Assembly: GCF_005503145.1 (NCBI RefSeq)
Contig: NZ_SCNV01000025.1
Span: 50,284-114,283 of the forward strand
Direction: 5' to 3'
From: Burkholderia sp. 4M9327F10
GTDB taxonomy: Bacteria > Pseudomonadota > Gammaproteobacteria > Burkholderiales > Burkholderiaceae
DNA: 64,000 nucleotides
Below the pieces are notes generated by a model. It was given only the letters and a program-made list of their open reading frames with translations, was not told where the DNA came from and ran no database searches. A program made the position numbers and the translations under genes. Position 1 is the first letter of the stretch, and each line of letters begins with the position of its first letter. Positions 44,417 through 52,919 of the stretch are shown here, piece after piece.

Positions 44417-45430
44417 ATGAACGAGCATGTACATAAAATGCGGCGCGATTCCCGCAACCGGTCGCCTGGATTAGTCGTCGCGGAACCGAAGTCTTTTGCG
44501 TCGCAGGACAGGCATAACGCGGTGCAGGCGGTCGTGCATCTTGCGAAGCAGGATCCAATGCACGCGTTCACCACAGCGATGCATATCGTAGCCAGCCAGA
44601 TACCCGACGAGACGTCGGATATCGCCCCGTTGGCGCTTTCGCTTCCGCTTGACCACAGCCGGCTCGTCGGGATACTGCATCGGCAAACGGCGCGACGGAT
44701 GCACTGTTTTCCTTCCGCGACGGCTGTGCGCGACGGCGGGGCCTGGGTAGTGAGTGCGGATGCGCTGCTGGGCGTCGATCCCTCGTCGGTGCGGCGCTGG
44801 TGTGTGCTCGCCCACACGGACGGCGACAATATCGATGCATTCTGGATCGATCCGGCTGCTGAGGGTGTGCGCCAGCATCCGGAGCCGGCGGCCGGACGCC
44901 TCGCCCCGTTCAACGCCTACACGTTCACGCTCGACAAGGTGCGTGTTGCCGAAAGCGGGCGCGTCCGGCTTGGCCGGGCCGACGCGCCAGGTCCCATCCT
45001 GCTGCGCCTTGCGCGGGTGTATCCGGCGATGGCCTCCGCATTGTGCTGCGGCATAGGCCACGCTACGAGAACGGTGGCAAGTCGCGACGTTGGGACGTCG
45101 GTGCGGGCGTCGACCTATCCCATAGCCCGTTGCAGAACCACGGAGCGCCTGAGTCGTGTCGACGCGTTGCTGTTGACGAGCGAAGTGTTGCTTCGCGATA
45201 TAGCGAGCGATCTGGTCAAGGGCGGTGCGAGCACCACGGCGCGCAGGTCCGTGCGTCACTTGCATCGTCTGGCGATGGACAGCTCGATTGCCGCGATCTC
45301 GCTGGCGTCGCGCAGCCTGCCTAAACTTTCGAACCTCGATCATGCGTCATTGCACCGTTATCGGCGCGACGCGGCTGCGACCTGCGCATTGGCGGCCAGC
45401 TTCGACACGGTTCACGCACTTAGTGCGTGA
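44417..45430 (+). CDS. Acyl-CoA-dehydrogenase-like protein lacking the N-terminal domain
   Basis: The 337-residue protein shows features of the middle and C-terminal domains of acyl-CoA dehydrogenases. There is a beta-barrel-like stretch with HCFPSATAVRDGGAWVVSADALLG, FWIDPAAEGV and FTLDKVRVAES, then long helices with DALLLTSEVLLRDIASDL and RDAAATCALAASF. The usual N-terminal helical domain and the conserved catalytic glutamate region are not obvious. The likeness is weak and judged by eye. ATG 44417 was preferred to GTG 44384. It follows the LysR gene on the same strand and may be linked to the neighbouring cluster. Confidence 0.6.
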   Translation: MNEHVHKMRRDSRNRSPGLVVAEPKSFASQDRHNAVQAVVHLAKQDPMHAFTTAMHIVASQIPDETSDIAPLALSLPLDHSRLVGILHRQTARRMHCFPSATAVRDGGAWVVSADALLGVDPSSVRRWCVLAHTDGDNIDAFWIDPAAEGVRQHPEPAAGRLAPFNAYTFTLDKVRVAESGRVRLGRADAPGPILLRLARVYPAMASALCCGIGHATRTVASRDVGTSVRASTYPIARCRTTERLSRVDALLLTSEVLLRDIASDLVKGGASTTARRSVRHLHRLAMDSSIAAISLASRSLPKLSNLDHASLHRYRRDAAATCALAASFDTVHALSA

Positions 45431-45433
45431 ACC
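45409..45433. terminator. Perfect hairpin spanning a stop codon
   Basis: GGTTCACGCAC (45409-45419) pairs exactly with GTGCGTGAACC (45423-45433) around TTA. The TGA stop of the preceding gene lies inside the right arm. No T run follows, so it may be a weak or Rho-assisted terminator, or a 3' stabilising hairpin, between two genes that converge. Confidence 0.4.
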
Positions 45434-45465
45434 GAATGCCCGCAGGAAGGAGGAAGGCGGGCGGA

Positions 45466-46062
45466 TCAGTCGACGCTTAGGTCAAGCAGGCTGAGTCCGA
45501 CGTCGGGCCGATAGGTTTTCTTGAGCGGCACGAAATACTCGGTCACGAATAGTTCTATCTCCAGGCCCACCTTGCCTTCGATCAGGTGGCCACCGCGTAC
45601 CGTGCCTTCACGATTCGCGACCGAGCCGTGCAGGTGCGGTTGCGGCACGCCCTCCACGGCCGCAATGTCGCCGATGAGCCCGGTAATGTCCGTACGTTCA
45701 TCGATTGCGATATTGGCAAACGCCTTTTTGTCGACGTCGTACCAACCAAACAGCGCGCTGACGAAATTGCCCCAACCGCTCAGTTCCGCACTGGCGATAT
45801 GGTGCTCCGCGGCCCATTGAGCGAGCCCGGACATCAGCTCGTCGCCGGGGGCGAACAGCAGGAACCAGGTACGTTGTTCCTTTCCCTGCGCAAGGACGCG
45901 CGTTCGCAGACCGGGCGCGCGTCCCTTTTCCGTGTAGACGAAGCCCTTGGTGTAGCCAGGCGGGGCAGGCGCGGCATCGGCCCGTGCCGATGGAATACAG
46001 CTTAATACTGATGAGGCCAGTCCAATACAGCAGCGACGACGGCCCTCATTGACCTCTTGCAT
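45466..46062 (-). CDS. DUF296/PCC-domain protein with a secretion-like N-terminus
   Basis: The 198-residue protein has an N-terminal hydrophobic part (CCIGLASSVLSCIPSARADAA) resembling a signal peptide. The PCC domain (about residues 50-185) has ISAELSGWGN-type SAELSGWGNFVSALFGWYD, then a PHLHGSVANREG histidine cluster and GGHLIEG. PCC/DUF296 domains are usually cytosolic with DNA-binding partners, so an exported copy is unusual. A metal site through the histidines is plausible. Function unknown. Confidence 0.83.
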   Translation of the reverse strand: MQEVNEGRRRCCIGLASSVLSCIPSARADAAPAPPGYTKGFVYTEKGRAPGLRTRVLAQGKEQRTWFLLFAPGDELMSGLAQWAAEHHIASAELSGWGNFVSALFGWYDVDKKAFANIAIDERTDITGLIGDIAAVEGVPQPHLHGSVANREGTVRGGHLIEGKVGLEIELFVTEYFVPLKKTYRPDVGLSLLDLSVD

Positions 46063-46171
46063 TGCGGCTCTCCCATTTCTCGATTCTCAGGTTCCGGGGG
46101 TGCACGTGTTTCGCGCGCGAGAGCCATTTTATTGATTGCGGAGGTTCTTTCGTTAGCTTGATTCGTTGTGA

Positions 46172-47089
46172 CTATTTCGCTGCCTGTGCCATGGCCTTAG
46201 GACGAGGCGTGGTAGCGTGCCGGGTGACCAGCCAGATACCGATGCCGATTGGTACCGTGCCCACCAGGTCGGCCGCACGCAGGGGTTCATGCAGTATCAA
46301 CCAGCTCATGACAAGGCCGACCGGAGGCATCAGGAAATGCAGGGAACTCGCGGAGGTCGCGCTACCTTTGCTCAGCAGGTAGAACCAGAGTGAGAACGCA
46401 CCGATCGATACCACGCCGATGTGCCAGGCCAACGACAGCCAGAACGTTGAATTGAGCGAAATATCGGCGAAGCGCTCCGTGCCCAACCCAACAGCCAGGA
46501 GCATCGCCCCTGCGCATAACTGCTGGCCACCGACCACGACGATCAGCGACTCCTTCAGATCGAGCTTCTTGAAGGCCAGTGTGCCTGCCACCATGCATAA
46601 CAACGCAATGCCGATCAGCAGGACACCATGTGCATCTTCACCGAAGGCGATGCGGTCGTGTACGACGAGCGCGGCGCCGGCAAGGCCTAACGCCAGGCCG
46701 ACCACCTTGCGGGTGCTGAGCGACTCACCAAGCACCAATGAGGCCGCGACCGAAACCAGAACAGGGTTCAGACTGGTGATGAGTGTCGCAAGGCCGGATG
46801 AAGTGGTTTCCATGCCGGCCCACGCGAGCCCATAGTAGCCGGCCTGATTGAGCAACCCGAGCAGCGCGATTTTGGCCCACGGTATATGCCGGTGCAATTG
46901 CCCTTTGGCGGCGGCGACTGCCAGCAGGATGACACCCGCGGAGATGAAGCGAAAGCTCAGAAACAGGTTGGGCGGACAGGTCGTCAGGGCGAACTTTGTC
47001 GCCACAAATGCCGAGCTCCATGTCAGTACGAATACGCTGACGAGGGCGAGATAAAGCCGGTTGTCTTTCATGGCTGACGTGACGCGCAT
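46172..47089 (-). CDS. EamA-family (DMT) transporter
   Basis: The 305-residue protein has ten predicted membrane segments in two EamA repeats. The first begins ALVSVFVLTWSSAFVATKFAL and the second around GVLLIGIALLCMVAGTLAFKK; WSSAFV and the P..L...RF pattern of the first repeat are typical. DMT carriers export amino acids or metabolites. A start at ATG 47071 (MKDNRL) is also possible. It precedes the DUF296 gene on the same strand, 108 bases apart. Confidence 0.9.
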   Translation of the reverse strand: MRVTSAMKDNRLYLALVSVFVLTWSSAFVATKFALTTCPPNLFLSFRFISAGVILLAVAAAKGQLHRHIPWAKIALLGLLNQAGYYGLAWAGMETTSSGLATLITSLNPVLVSVAASLVLGESLSTRKVVGLALGLAGAALVVHDRIAFGEDAHGVLLIGIALLCMVAGTLAFKKLDLKESLIVVVGGQQLCAGAMLLAVGLGTERFADISLNSTFWLSLAWHIGVVSIGAFSLWFYLLSKGSATSASSLHFLMPPVGLVMSWLILHEPLRAADLVGTVPIGIGIWLVTRHATTPRPKAMAQAAK

Positions 47090-47379
47090 GAGGCAGTGCG
47101 GACAGCGGCTCTGCTACATGGCGACGCCGATGGTTTCAATGAAGCTTATTGTCACTTCATTTTGTCATTTCAACAACTTATCAAGAAATATTTCTCAAAT
47201 AAATAATTGTTATTTATGGGGGCGATCTGGGGGATGCGATCTGATTGGCCGGTACGAACGCGAACCGGCTAATACAGTGTGCGTCTCGTATACCGTCTGT
47301 TGTCGCGCGTTTTCCGGCTACTTCTGGCGATGGGGCATGCGAAGTGACCGGGTCGTAGCTCCAGCAACTTCTCTCGTTT

Positions 47380-47877
47380 CTATGCTTGTGTCGAACGGAA
47401 CGCTTGGGGCTTTCCACGCAGATAGTAGGCTTGAGCTATCAGGCCCAAAACGAGCCCCAACACAAGCACTCCCTGGGCACCGACAAGCAAGGGTGACTTT
47501 AGATTCGTAACCAATGGATGACCATCAGGAACGCGTTTTAAAGTTTCGGTTACCGTAGGAACCATCAACACAAAGACAGTTAGTGTTAGGGAGAATGTTT
47601 CGGCATATACGCTTATTCGACCAGGTATCGGCAGACGCCCGACACCATAGCCGAAGATCAGCAACAGAATTGCAGCTACACCGATTATGTAACTGGCTTT
47701 CTGATGCGCCACGAGAAACACGGTCAGAGACCCGATCAGCATCGCAAAGAAGTACACCGCTCCGGGAATCGAGCGCGGCACAATTCGACCGTAGCGGGCA
47801 AACATGTACACGGCTACAGGGATCGCAGGTAGACTGCCGAGAGTGTGAACCCAGCCAAGTGATGAAATTCCAAACAT
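47380..47877 (-). CDS. Membrane protein, unknown function
   Basis: The 165-residue protein (ATG 47877) has four to five hydrophobic helices, including LGSLPAIPVAVYMFARYGRIVP, YFFAMLIGSLTVFLVAH, ASYIIGVAAILLLIFGYGVG and VLVLGLVLGLIAQAYYL. The layout suggests a DUF2306-like or heme-transport-free integral membrane protein, but no family is assigned. It is divergent from the AraC-type gene with a 131-base gap, so that regulator may control it. An in-frame extension to 48054 would overlap the regulator and was not used. Confidence 0.72.
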   Translation of the reverse strand: MFGISSLGWVHTLGSLPAIPVAVYMFARYGRIVPRSIPGAVYFFAMLIGSLTVFLVAHQKASYIIGVAAILLLIFGYGVGRLPIPGRISVYAETFSLTLTVFVLMVPTVTETLKRVPDGHPLVTNLKSPLLVGAQGVLVLGLVLGLIAQAYYLRGKPQAFRSTQA

Positions 47878-48008
47878 TGCCAAATCCTTATCTTGCGTGA
47901 GGGGCACGAAATGTCTAAGCCCGTCTTTGAACCGGGTTAGCCATACGATCTGAGTGCAGTTCTTCTGGTGATCGGCGCCTACTTTAGGCTCACGAAGCTC
48001 AAATTGAC

Positions 48009-48902
48009 ATGACCGAATCAAGGAAAAATTTGACCATTCTTCCGGAATTGGCACTTGATGGTCTAGCTAGTGGCGATCTCCTGTCACAGGTGCTCGCACG
48101 CATGCGCATGACAGGTGACTGTGTCTATTCGTGTGAATTGCTGCCGCTTGCGCAACTGGAGATTTCAACGCAGGCTGCACATGCGTGCGTAGTCAGCGGC
48201 GGAGTTGTGGAAGTCACGGGTGATGACACAGCCCGTTATGAGATTCAACCGAGCGAGTTGGTGTTGTTCCCACGTGGACTTCGCGACTTCCGGCTTATGG
48301 CTTGCAATGGACCAGCGACTGTGGTCGTTTGCCGTTTCTGGTTTGATCCCGATAGCCTGCAAAATTTGCTTTTCGGTTTGCCTGCGCTGATCCACCTTCG
48401 ACAAACGGAGACGGACGGCTGGCTCGACAACATCATGAGGTTTCTTCTGCATGAGGCCGGCAATGACCAACCAGGCTCGGCTTTGATGGTCTCCCGCATG
48501 ATTGATCTGGTTGTTGTGCGCGCATTGCGGGCGTGGGTTCATCATGGTCATGCATCTAGCTGGCTAGGTGGATTGGCAGACCAGCGCATTGCTCGCGCCT
48601 TGAAGGCGATCCACGAGCAGCCGCCACGAGGCTTGACCATTGATGGGCTCGCAGCTGTCGCTGGAATGTCCCGCTCAAGCTTCTGCGAACGCTTCACGGC
48701 GCTTGTAGGGAAGTCGCCCCTTCGTTACCGCAACGAATGGCGTTTGACCATCGCCCGGGATATGTTGGCAAAGGGCGATGCGCGTGTGGGCGACGTCGGC
48801 ATGTCGGTTGGTTACGAGTCCGAGGCCGCTTTCAGCCGTGCATACAAGACATTTTTCGGCCACACACCGAGAGAGGCGAAGCCGACAAATGCTATGCCTT
48901 AA
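48009..48902 (+). CDS. AraC-family regulator with cupin-type N-terminal domain
   Basis: The 297-residue protein has an N-terminal sensing domain (Cupin_6 type, to about residue 185) with CVVSGGVVEVTG and LVLFPRGLRDFRL. The C-terminal double HTH of AraC has LTIDGLAAVAGMSRSSFCERFTALVGKSPLRYRNEWRLTIARDML and VGDVGMSVGYESEAAFSRAYKTFFGHTPREAK, quoted here as the two helices' landmarks. Regulators of this kind often control an adjacent divergent gene, here the membrane protein at 47380-47877. Confidence 0.93.
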   Translation: MTESRKNLTILPELALDGLASGDLLSQVLARMRMTGDCVYSCELLPLAQLEISTQAAHACVVSGGVVEVTGDDTARYEIQPSELVLFPRGLRDFRLMACNGPATVVVCRFWFDPDSLQNLLFGLPALIHLRQTETDGWLDNIMRFLLHEAGNDQPGSALMVSRMIDLVVVRALRAWVHHGHASSWLGGLADQRIARALKAIHEQPPRGLTIDGLAAVAGMSRSSFCERFTALVGKSPLRYRNEWRLTIARDMLAKGDARVGDVGMSVGYESEAAFSRAYKTFFGHTPREAKPTNAMP

Positions 48903-48958
48903 TGATCTATGGGATATTTTGGTGGATTCAGACCGTGATGGTAGTAGACAGTCAATGC

Positions 48959-49246
48959 TCAAAACACCGCATTACTTCTGCGATTTATGGCCGTCAGGAG
49001 ATGATGCGAGCATCCGCTTATGGCTTGGGCGATTGCTGGGACGGCAGAAGAATTGCCGAGAACCCCAAGCTCAAACACAATGTCTTCGTGGCGCTCGTGT
49101 CCGTCAAAGTTGAGCAGTTCAATCAAGAGAGGCAGTCGAGATTCGCCTTCCGGCAGGGCATCCAGTGTCGCACACAGCTCAGCGATGTTTTTTGGTTCAT
49201 TCGTAGAGGCACTTGAATTTCTGATCGAGGCCGTGCCGCATCCCAC
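48959..49246 (-). CDS. Short HEAT-like protein, possible immunity remnant
   Basis: From a GTG at 49246 the frame gives 95 residues. The core AELCATLDALPEGESRLPLLIELL and HEDIVFELGVLGNSSAVPAIAQAI resembles one and a half HEAT-type repeats. The end (SGCSHHLLTAINRRSNAVF) loses the pattern, as if the protein were truncated by a frameshift. It follows a 163-residue immunity-like gene by 14 bases on the same strand. This arrangement recalls orphan immunity genes of polymorphic toxin loci. Start and integrity are uncertain. Confidence 0.5.
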   Translation of the reverse strand: MGCGTASIRNSSASTNEPKNIAELCATLDALPEGESRLPLLIELLNFDGHERHEDIVFELGVLGNSSAVPAIAQAISGCSHHLLTAINRRSNAVF

Positions 49247-49260
49247 GGCCGAACTTAGCC

Positions 49261-49749
49261 TTAAAATATAACGAGGCAGCCGGTCGGGAACGCTCCCGCC
49301 CACCCGCATGGAAATCGTCCCGCGACGTACCAGTAACCCTGTGCTGCGTAGAATCCCGGCGGGACAATATCAGCGTGCTCTGCCTCCATCAGCAGATGTA
49401 GGATATCCCAATGAACCGTCTGCTCAAATGCGGTTGGCAATTGATTGAATGCAACAACCGACGCTGTCTTTTCGCGGACCAGCGGTTCGGACACGAGCTT
49501 CATTCGCCGGATAATCGCGTTCCATTGTTGAAATCGCCCAGGGGCGACCTCGAGGATGCGACTACGAAGCTGATTAGCGGCCTCTAATCGGAGGTTTTCC
49601 CAATCGAGTGACGAGACTTGTTCGATTGCTTCAGCCCAGCTATGCACCCTCAAGACCTTGTCCGTCGCGGAATTTCCCACAGCTGAGAACCACTCAGCAC
49701 CGGCTAGTTCGTCGAAGGTCGCATTTGTTGCGTTTGTGTGGCCGAGCAT
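49261..49749 (-). CDS. Hypothetical protein, immunity-like
   Basis: The 162-residue protein is mostly helical (EQVSSLDWENLRLEAANQLRSRILEVAPGRFQQWNAIIRRMK), then a C-terminal block GFYAAQGYWYVAGRFPCGWAG seen in small Burkholderiaceae proteins near polymorphic toxins. It has no signal peptide or membrane segment. No toxin gene is adjacent, so it may be an orphan immunity gene left after loss of its toxin. The identification is by resemblance only. Confidence 0.6.
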   Translation of the reverse strand: MLGHTNATNATFDELAGAEWFSAVGNSATDKVLRVHSWAEAIEQVSSLDWENLRLEAANQLRSRILEVAPGRFQQWNAIIRRMKLVSEPLVREKTASVVAFNQLPTAFEQTVHWDILHLLMEAEHADIVPPGFYAAQGYWYVAGRFPCGWAGAFPTGCLVIF

Positions 49750-50044
49750 CTATCGCGTCCTGAAGGGTTAGGCAGACATGGACTGTCGATTGTCGGCGAT
49801 TCGTGCCGGTATGTCGATTGACCGGTCCTGACAGACCTCTGTCTGATGCACCTGGCTCAGAATGACCCGGAGCGGCCGGTCGTTGCTCGATCACGCCGTG
49901 AGACTGACAGTGCAAGCAGGATAGCCTGGTGTTGAGGATTGGCTCACCGATCCTGGTACTCTATAACTTGATAGACTGGAACCCGTTGATAGGATCGCCG
50001 CTCGTGGCCCGCTGCCGAATGACCATCCCCAGTTCTCAAAGCCC

Positions 50045-50470
50045 ATGCCAGCGAATACTCTTTTAGCGCGGAATGTCGAATTTGGAAATGCAGGCGATCT
50101 AAATACCAATGGAACAGGGTGGTTCGTCGGATTTAGCGAGTGGACAAAGGGATCATCAACTGAACTTCGCCACGTCGACGCTGGCGAATCATCGGCCGGG
50201 CTGTGTATCAAATGGTTCGCACACCCGGCAGGCGATCCGAACGGTGAGGCTAAACCGTTGAGCGAGGGCCGGACGATGTCGATCCTGGTAAGCCCCGCTA
50301 GCGAGTTCAGACTTGAGTTTTCGACGACGGTCGATTTCGCTCCAAACGAGTTATTGGCGCACACCTTGCGCCGTCAGGGCGAGTTCGTAATCTGGGGGCT
50401 CGGCATTTTTCACCGTGCCTATGGCATTCAGTCTGCGTCTATTCTAACGGTCCGCTGGAAGTCGCCTTAA
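50045..50470 (+). CDS. Conserved hypothetical protein, possibly cupin-like
   Basis: The 141-residue protein starts MPANTLLARNVEFGNAGDLNTNGTGWFVGF, cited as a pattern, and has predicted beta-strands throughout. SPASEFRLEFS and WGLGIFHRAYGIQSASILTVRW end it with a histidine in a position like cupin motif 2. The good codon use and the tail LTVRW mark it as real over the antisense frame at 49891-50364. No function known. It stands alone on the plus strand. Confidence 0.65.
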   Translation: MPANTLLARNVEFGNAGDLNTNGTGWFVGFSEWTKGSSTELRHVDAGESSAGLCIKWFAHPAGDPNGEAKPLSEGRTMSILVSPASEFRLEFSTTVDFAPNELLAHTLRRQGEFVIWGLGIFHRAYGIQSASILTVRWKSP

Positions 50471-50585
50471 TCGGACACGGGCGGTGGCGGAGCGTCGGAC
50501 TCGAAGTTCCTGGGATTTCAGCCTGCGGCAAAGGGAGAATGAAACCGAATCGGATACCGAGTAATCCTAGCTCCGGGGACGCACC

Positions 50586-51461
50586 TCAGCCGTTTCGGAA
50601 TACCCATTCCAATGCCGCGTTTTGTGTATGCATCAAGAATTCCTTTGCTTCGATCACGTGGCAACTGGCGTGTTGCATTGCCTCGGATGACACCTCATTC
50701 CCTCGGTGTACCGGTGGACACGGTACAAACTCGACGTTGCCCGGCAAGTCATCGAGAATTTTCGCGGTAATCTGGTAGTCAATCAGCTCGGCAGGGTCCG
50801 CATTCTCAGGCCAGCAATCAGTGATGACGATATCTGAACCTTCGATCGCCTTGATATCCGAACTACATGAGAAGCGAGGGATTGCTTCCGCGCTTCGTTG
50901 ATCGAGCCAGTTTGCCGGGTAAATTTGCACGACTTCAATGGGCAATACCGCCGCTGCTTCGATCCAGGACCCGAGGATATTCGACTTTGGGGAAACGACT
51001 GCGACCTTGATGCCATCGATGGTTCGATTTCTATTGAAGTAGAACGCCAGATCACCCAGGGTCTCGCACGGATGGTTGTACTTCGTCCTCGCATTGATAA
51101 CCGGGCCATCAAATGCGTCGGCGAGGCTTCGCAAGATCGATAACTCGGGTGCCCGCGTGACTATGGCGTCGAACCAGGTGCCGAGGTAGGCGGAGAGATC
51201 ATGCAGTTCCTCGCGCGTATCCCAGCGCAGCGGTGGTTGCACACAGATTCCGCCCATTGACTGAATACCGAGATTGAAGGCAGTAGTATTTCGCCAGCCA
51301 GTATCGTTGACGACGAGTGCGACCCGCTTGTTCGACAGGCTCTGGGGCATGCGTCGTTCGCGCCAGAGTTGTGCCATCTCCGTCGCGCGCCCCAGAATCC
51401 ACATCAGGTCCGATGCCTTAACGTCGGTTAGCTCTATGATGCTGCGAAGATTCTGATTCAT
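50586..51461 (-). CDS. Atypical ornithine/aspartate carbamoyltransferase-like protein
   Basis: The 291-residue protein has the overall carbamoyltransferase plan: RSIIELTDVKASDLMWILGRATEMA at the N-terminus, HPCETLGDLAFYFNR (the HPxQ-type motif of the first domain), and CPPVHRGNEVS near the end (the C-LP...RG.EV motif). The carbamoyl-phosphate STRTR motif, however, reads NDTGWRNTTAF. With the key arginine gone it may not bind carbamoyl phosphate normally. The true start is taken at ATG 51461. It has no arginine- or pyrimidine-gene neighbours on its strand. Function uncertain. Confidence 0.68.
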   Translation of the reverse strand: MNQNLRSIIELTDVKASDLMWILGRATEMAQLWRERRMPQSLSNKRVALVVNDTGWRNTTAFNLGIQSMGGICVQPPLRWDTREELHDLSAYLGTWFDAIVTRAPELSILRSLADAFDGPVINARTKYNHPCETLGDLAFYFNRNRTIDGIKVAVVSPKSNILGSWIEAAAVLPIEVVQIYPANWLDQRSAEAIPRFSCSSDIKAIEGSDIVITDCWPENADPAELIDYQITAKILDDLPGNVEFVPCPPVHRGNEVSSEAMQHASCHVIEAKEFLMHTQNAALEWVFRNG

Positions 51462-51507
51462 ATATCGGATCGCTCTCAATAAACCGAGGAGGCTTGATGA
51501 TATACAG

Positions 51508-51747
51508 TCATTGACGCCGTGGCAGTAGGCAAGTCCCGCCGACAACGGCGGCAAGAGCCGTAAATACGGCATATAAGCACGTGTACGCAAAGAAATCGTT
51601 AGGCCGCGCTGCCCGCGTGATGTCGACCCAGGGTTCATGCTTGGGGATGCTCAATACCACGTCGTGCGAGAACGCTCTCCACAGTTCGTACAGAGGAAAA
51701 GCCGCGAGGAATAAAAATACACAAAGAACAACAATAATGCGCTTCAC
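51508..51747 (-). CDS. Small membrane protein, unknown function
   Basis: The 79-residue protein starts at GTG 51747, with AAAGGA seven bases upstream. Its two hydrophobic segments are IIVVLCVFLFLAAFPLYELW and FAYTCLYAVFTALAAVVGGT, separated by a short, charged loop (residues 28-50). No family recognised. It lies between the carbamoyltransferase-like and BON-domain genes on the same strand. Confidence 0.65.
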   Translation of the reverse strand: MKRIIVVLCVFLFLAAFPLYELWRAFSHDVVLSIPKHEPWVDITRAARPNDFFAYTCLYAVFTALAAVVGGTCLLPRRQ

Positions 51748-51865
51748 GGTCTAGTCCTTTGAAAGATCCCCGTCCATGCACGTTTCTTGCGGAGTACATC
51801 GCCAACTGCGAGCGCTATCGCTTGCATGGCCGTCCACGACATCCTGAATACGCGCGACGCGTGCT

Positions 51866-52249
51866 TCAGCGCTCAGGTTTTACAAACAGTCTGTTATCAA
51901 CCGAAACCACACCTGTGACATTTCCTGCCGCTGCCCGGGCGCGATCAATCTGATCTTGAGTGTGCGCAGACCCTACAAGAGTGACCCGGCCGTCGTGGAC
52001 GAACACAGCCATGGACGACATATCGACACCGGGCGTTCTGCTAATCGCTGCACGAACCTGATGTACCGTCGGCGATCTGGCGCTTGCGTGCGAATCCGAA
52101 GCGGAATTCGCACCGCCTGCCTGCGTAGTGGTGGCCGGCGAACCGGTCCCACCACTGACTTGCGTCGCACTGGACTGCGCGTAAGTGCTGCACGCTACCG
52201 CCATTACAACTGCGGCCCGGAAAGGGCCAAAAGACACGGACAACCTCAT
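51866..52249 (-). CDS. BON-domain periplasmic protein
   Basis: The 127-residue protein has a signal peptide (about residues 1-24, ending STYA), a low-complexity S/T/G linker to about 60, and one BON domain: VRAAISRTPGVDMSSMAVFVHDGRVTLVGSA and AAAGNVTGVVSVDNRLFV. BON domains (OsmY type) bind phospholipid or other envelope surfaces and are often stress-induced. The gene stands alone on the minus strand. Confidence 0.9.
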   Translation of the reverse strand: MRLSVSFGPFRAAVVMAVACSTYAQSSATQVSGGTGSPATTTQAGGANSASDSHASARSPTVHQVRAAISRTPGVDMSSMAVFVHDGRVTLVGSAHTQDQIDRARAAAGNVTGVVSVDNRLFVKPER

Positions 52250-52523
52250 GGCTTCTCCCTATGTAGTGCCAGATCTGCGAAAAGCGTGGAATGATGCATG
52301 CGGGTCCCGCAAAGCAGGGTCGGCGCTGCGAACCGCTGCGCTGCCTTGAGCATTGTGCAAAACAAGGGGGGGCACATCCTCGCCGGCGACGATCGAAGTA
52401 TCGTGGGGCACACAATAATTATACTTGTCGTTTTTTTTAGACTGGCGCATGATAACCTTTTTTGAGGGCTCACGCAGACAGATCTGGCGTTGGCTTTGTC
52501 CCTTGCCAAAAGAGGAATCCAGT

Positions 52524-52847
52524 ATGAATCTCCAACTCGCAACCCTATGGCTCGAACGTCAGCACGCTGGTTTCAGCGACCTTCACCATTTCGCAGCCCA
52601 GTTGCGCGATGCTGCATCGGCGTCATGCCGTGAGTCGGCCGCGCTTCTGCTCCTGGCCGAGCGGTCGGTAGCATTTTGCGATCGTCACGAAGGCGCCGCG
52701 ATATCGACCGGGGTGGTCGACGAATTTATCGCCGGGCTTCGCGCAGACGCGTTGATTCTCGCGCGAGCCGGTGAGACGTCAGACGCCGTATTTCTTGAAG
52801 CGCTGAACGCATTCGCGGGCAAGCTCGCGCCAGCACTGGTGGTTTGA
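52524..52847 (+). CDS. Small hypothetical protein
   Basis: The 107-residue protein (ATG 52524, AGAGGA upstream) is mainly helical and alanine/leucine-rich: LQLATLWLERQHAGFSDLHHFAAQLRDAAS, then SAALLLLAERSVAFC. It has no signal peptide. No family recognised. It lies beside the orotate cluster's regulator, converging on it, and is probably unrelated to that cluster. Confidence 0.6.
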   Translation: MNLQLATLWLERQHAGFSDLHHFAAQLRDAASASCRESAALLLLAERSVAFCDRHEGAAISTGVVDEFIAGLRADALILARAGETSDAVFLEALNAFAGKLAPALVV

Positions 52848-52919
52848 CTGGACTGTGGCCGGGATGGTGGCAACTCGTTGTCAGTGACGGTGCCGAGGCC
52901 GCAGGAGAGCGCAGCCAGA

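Noticed and set aside
49891..50364. 157-residue minus-strand frame
   Set aside because: Serine/proline-rich composition; the plus-strand gene at 50045-50470 fits better.
51180..51747. Possibility that the carbamoyltransferase-like gene starts at 51638
   Set aside because: The extension overlaps the small membrane protein gene and lacks family sequence; ATG 51461 gives a normal N-terminus.
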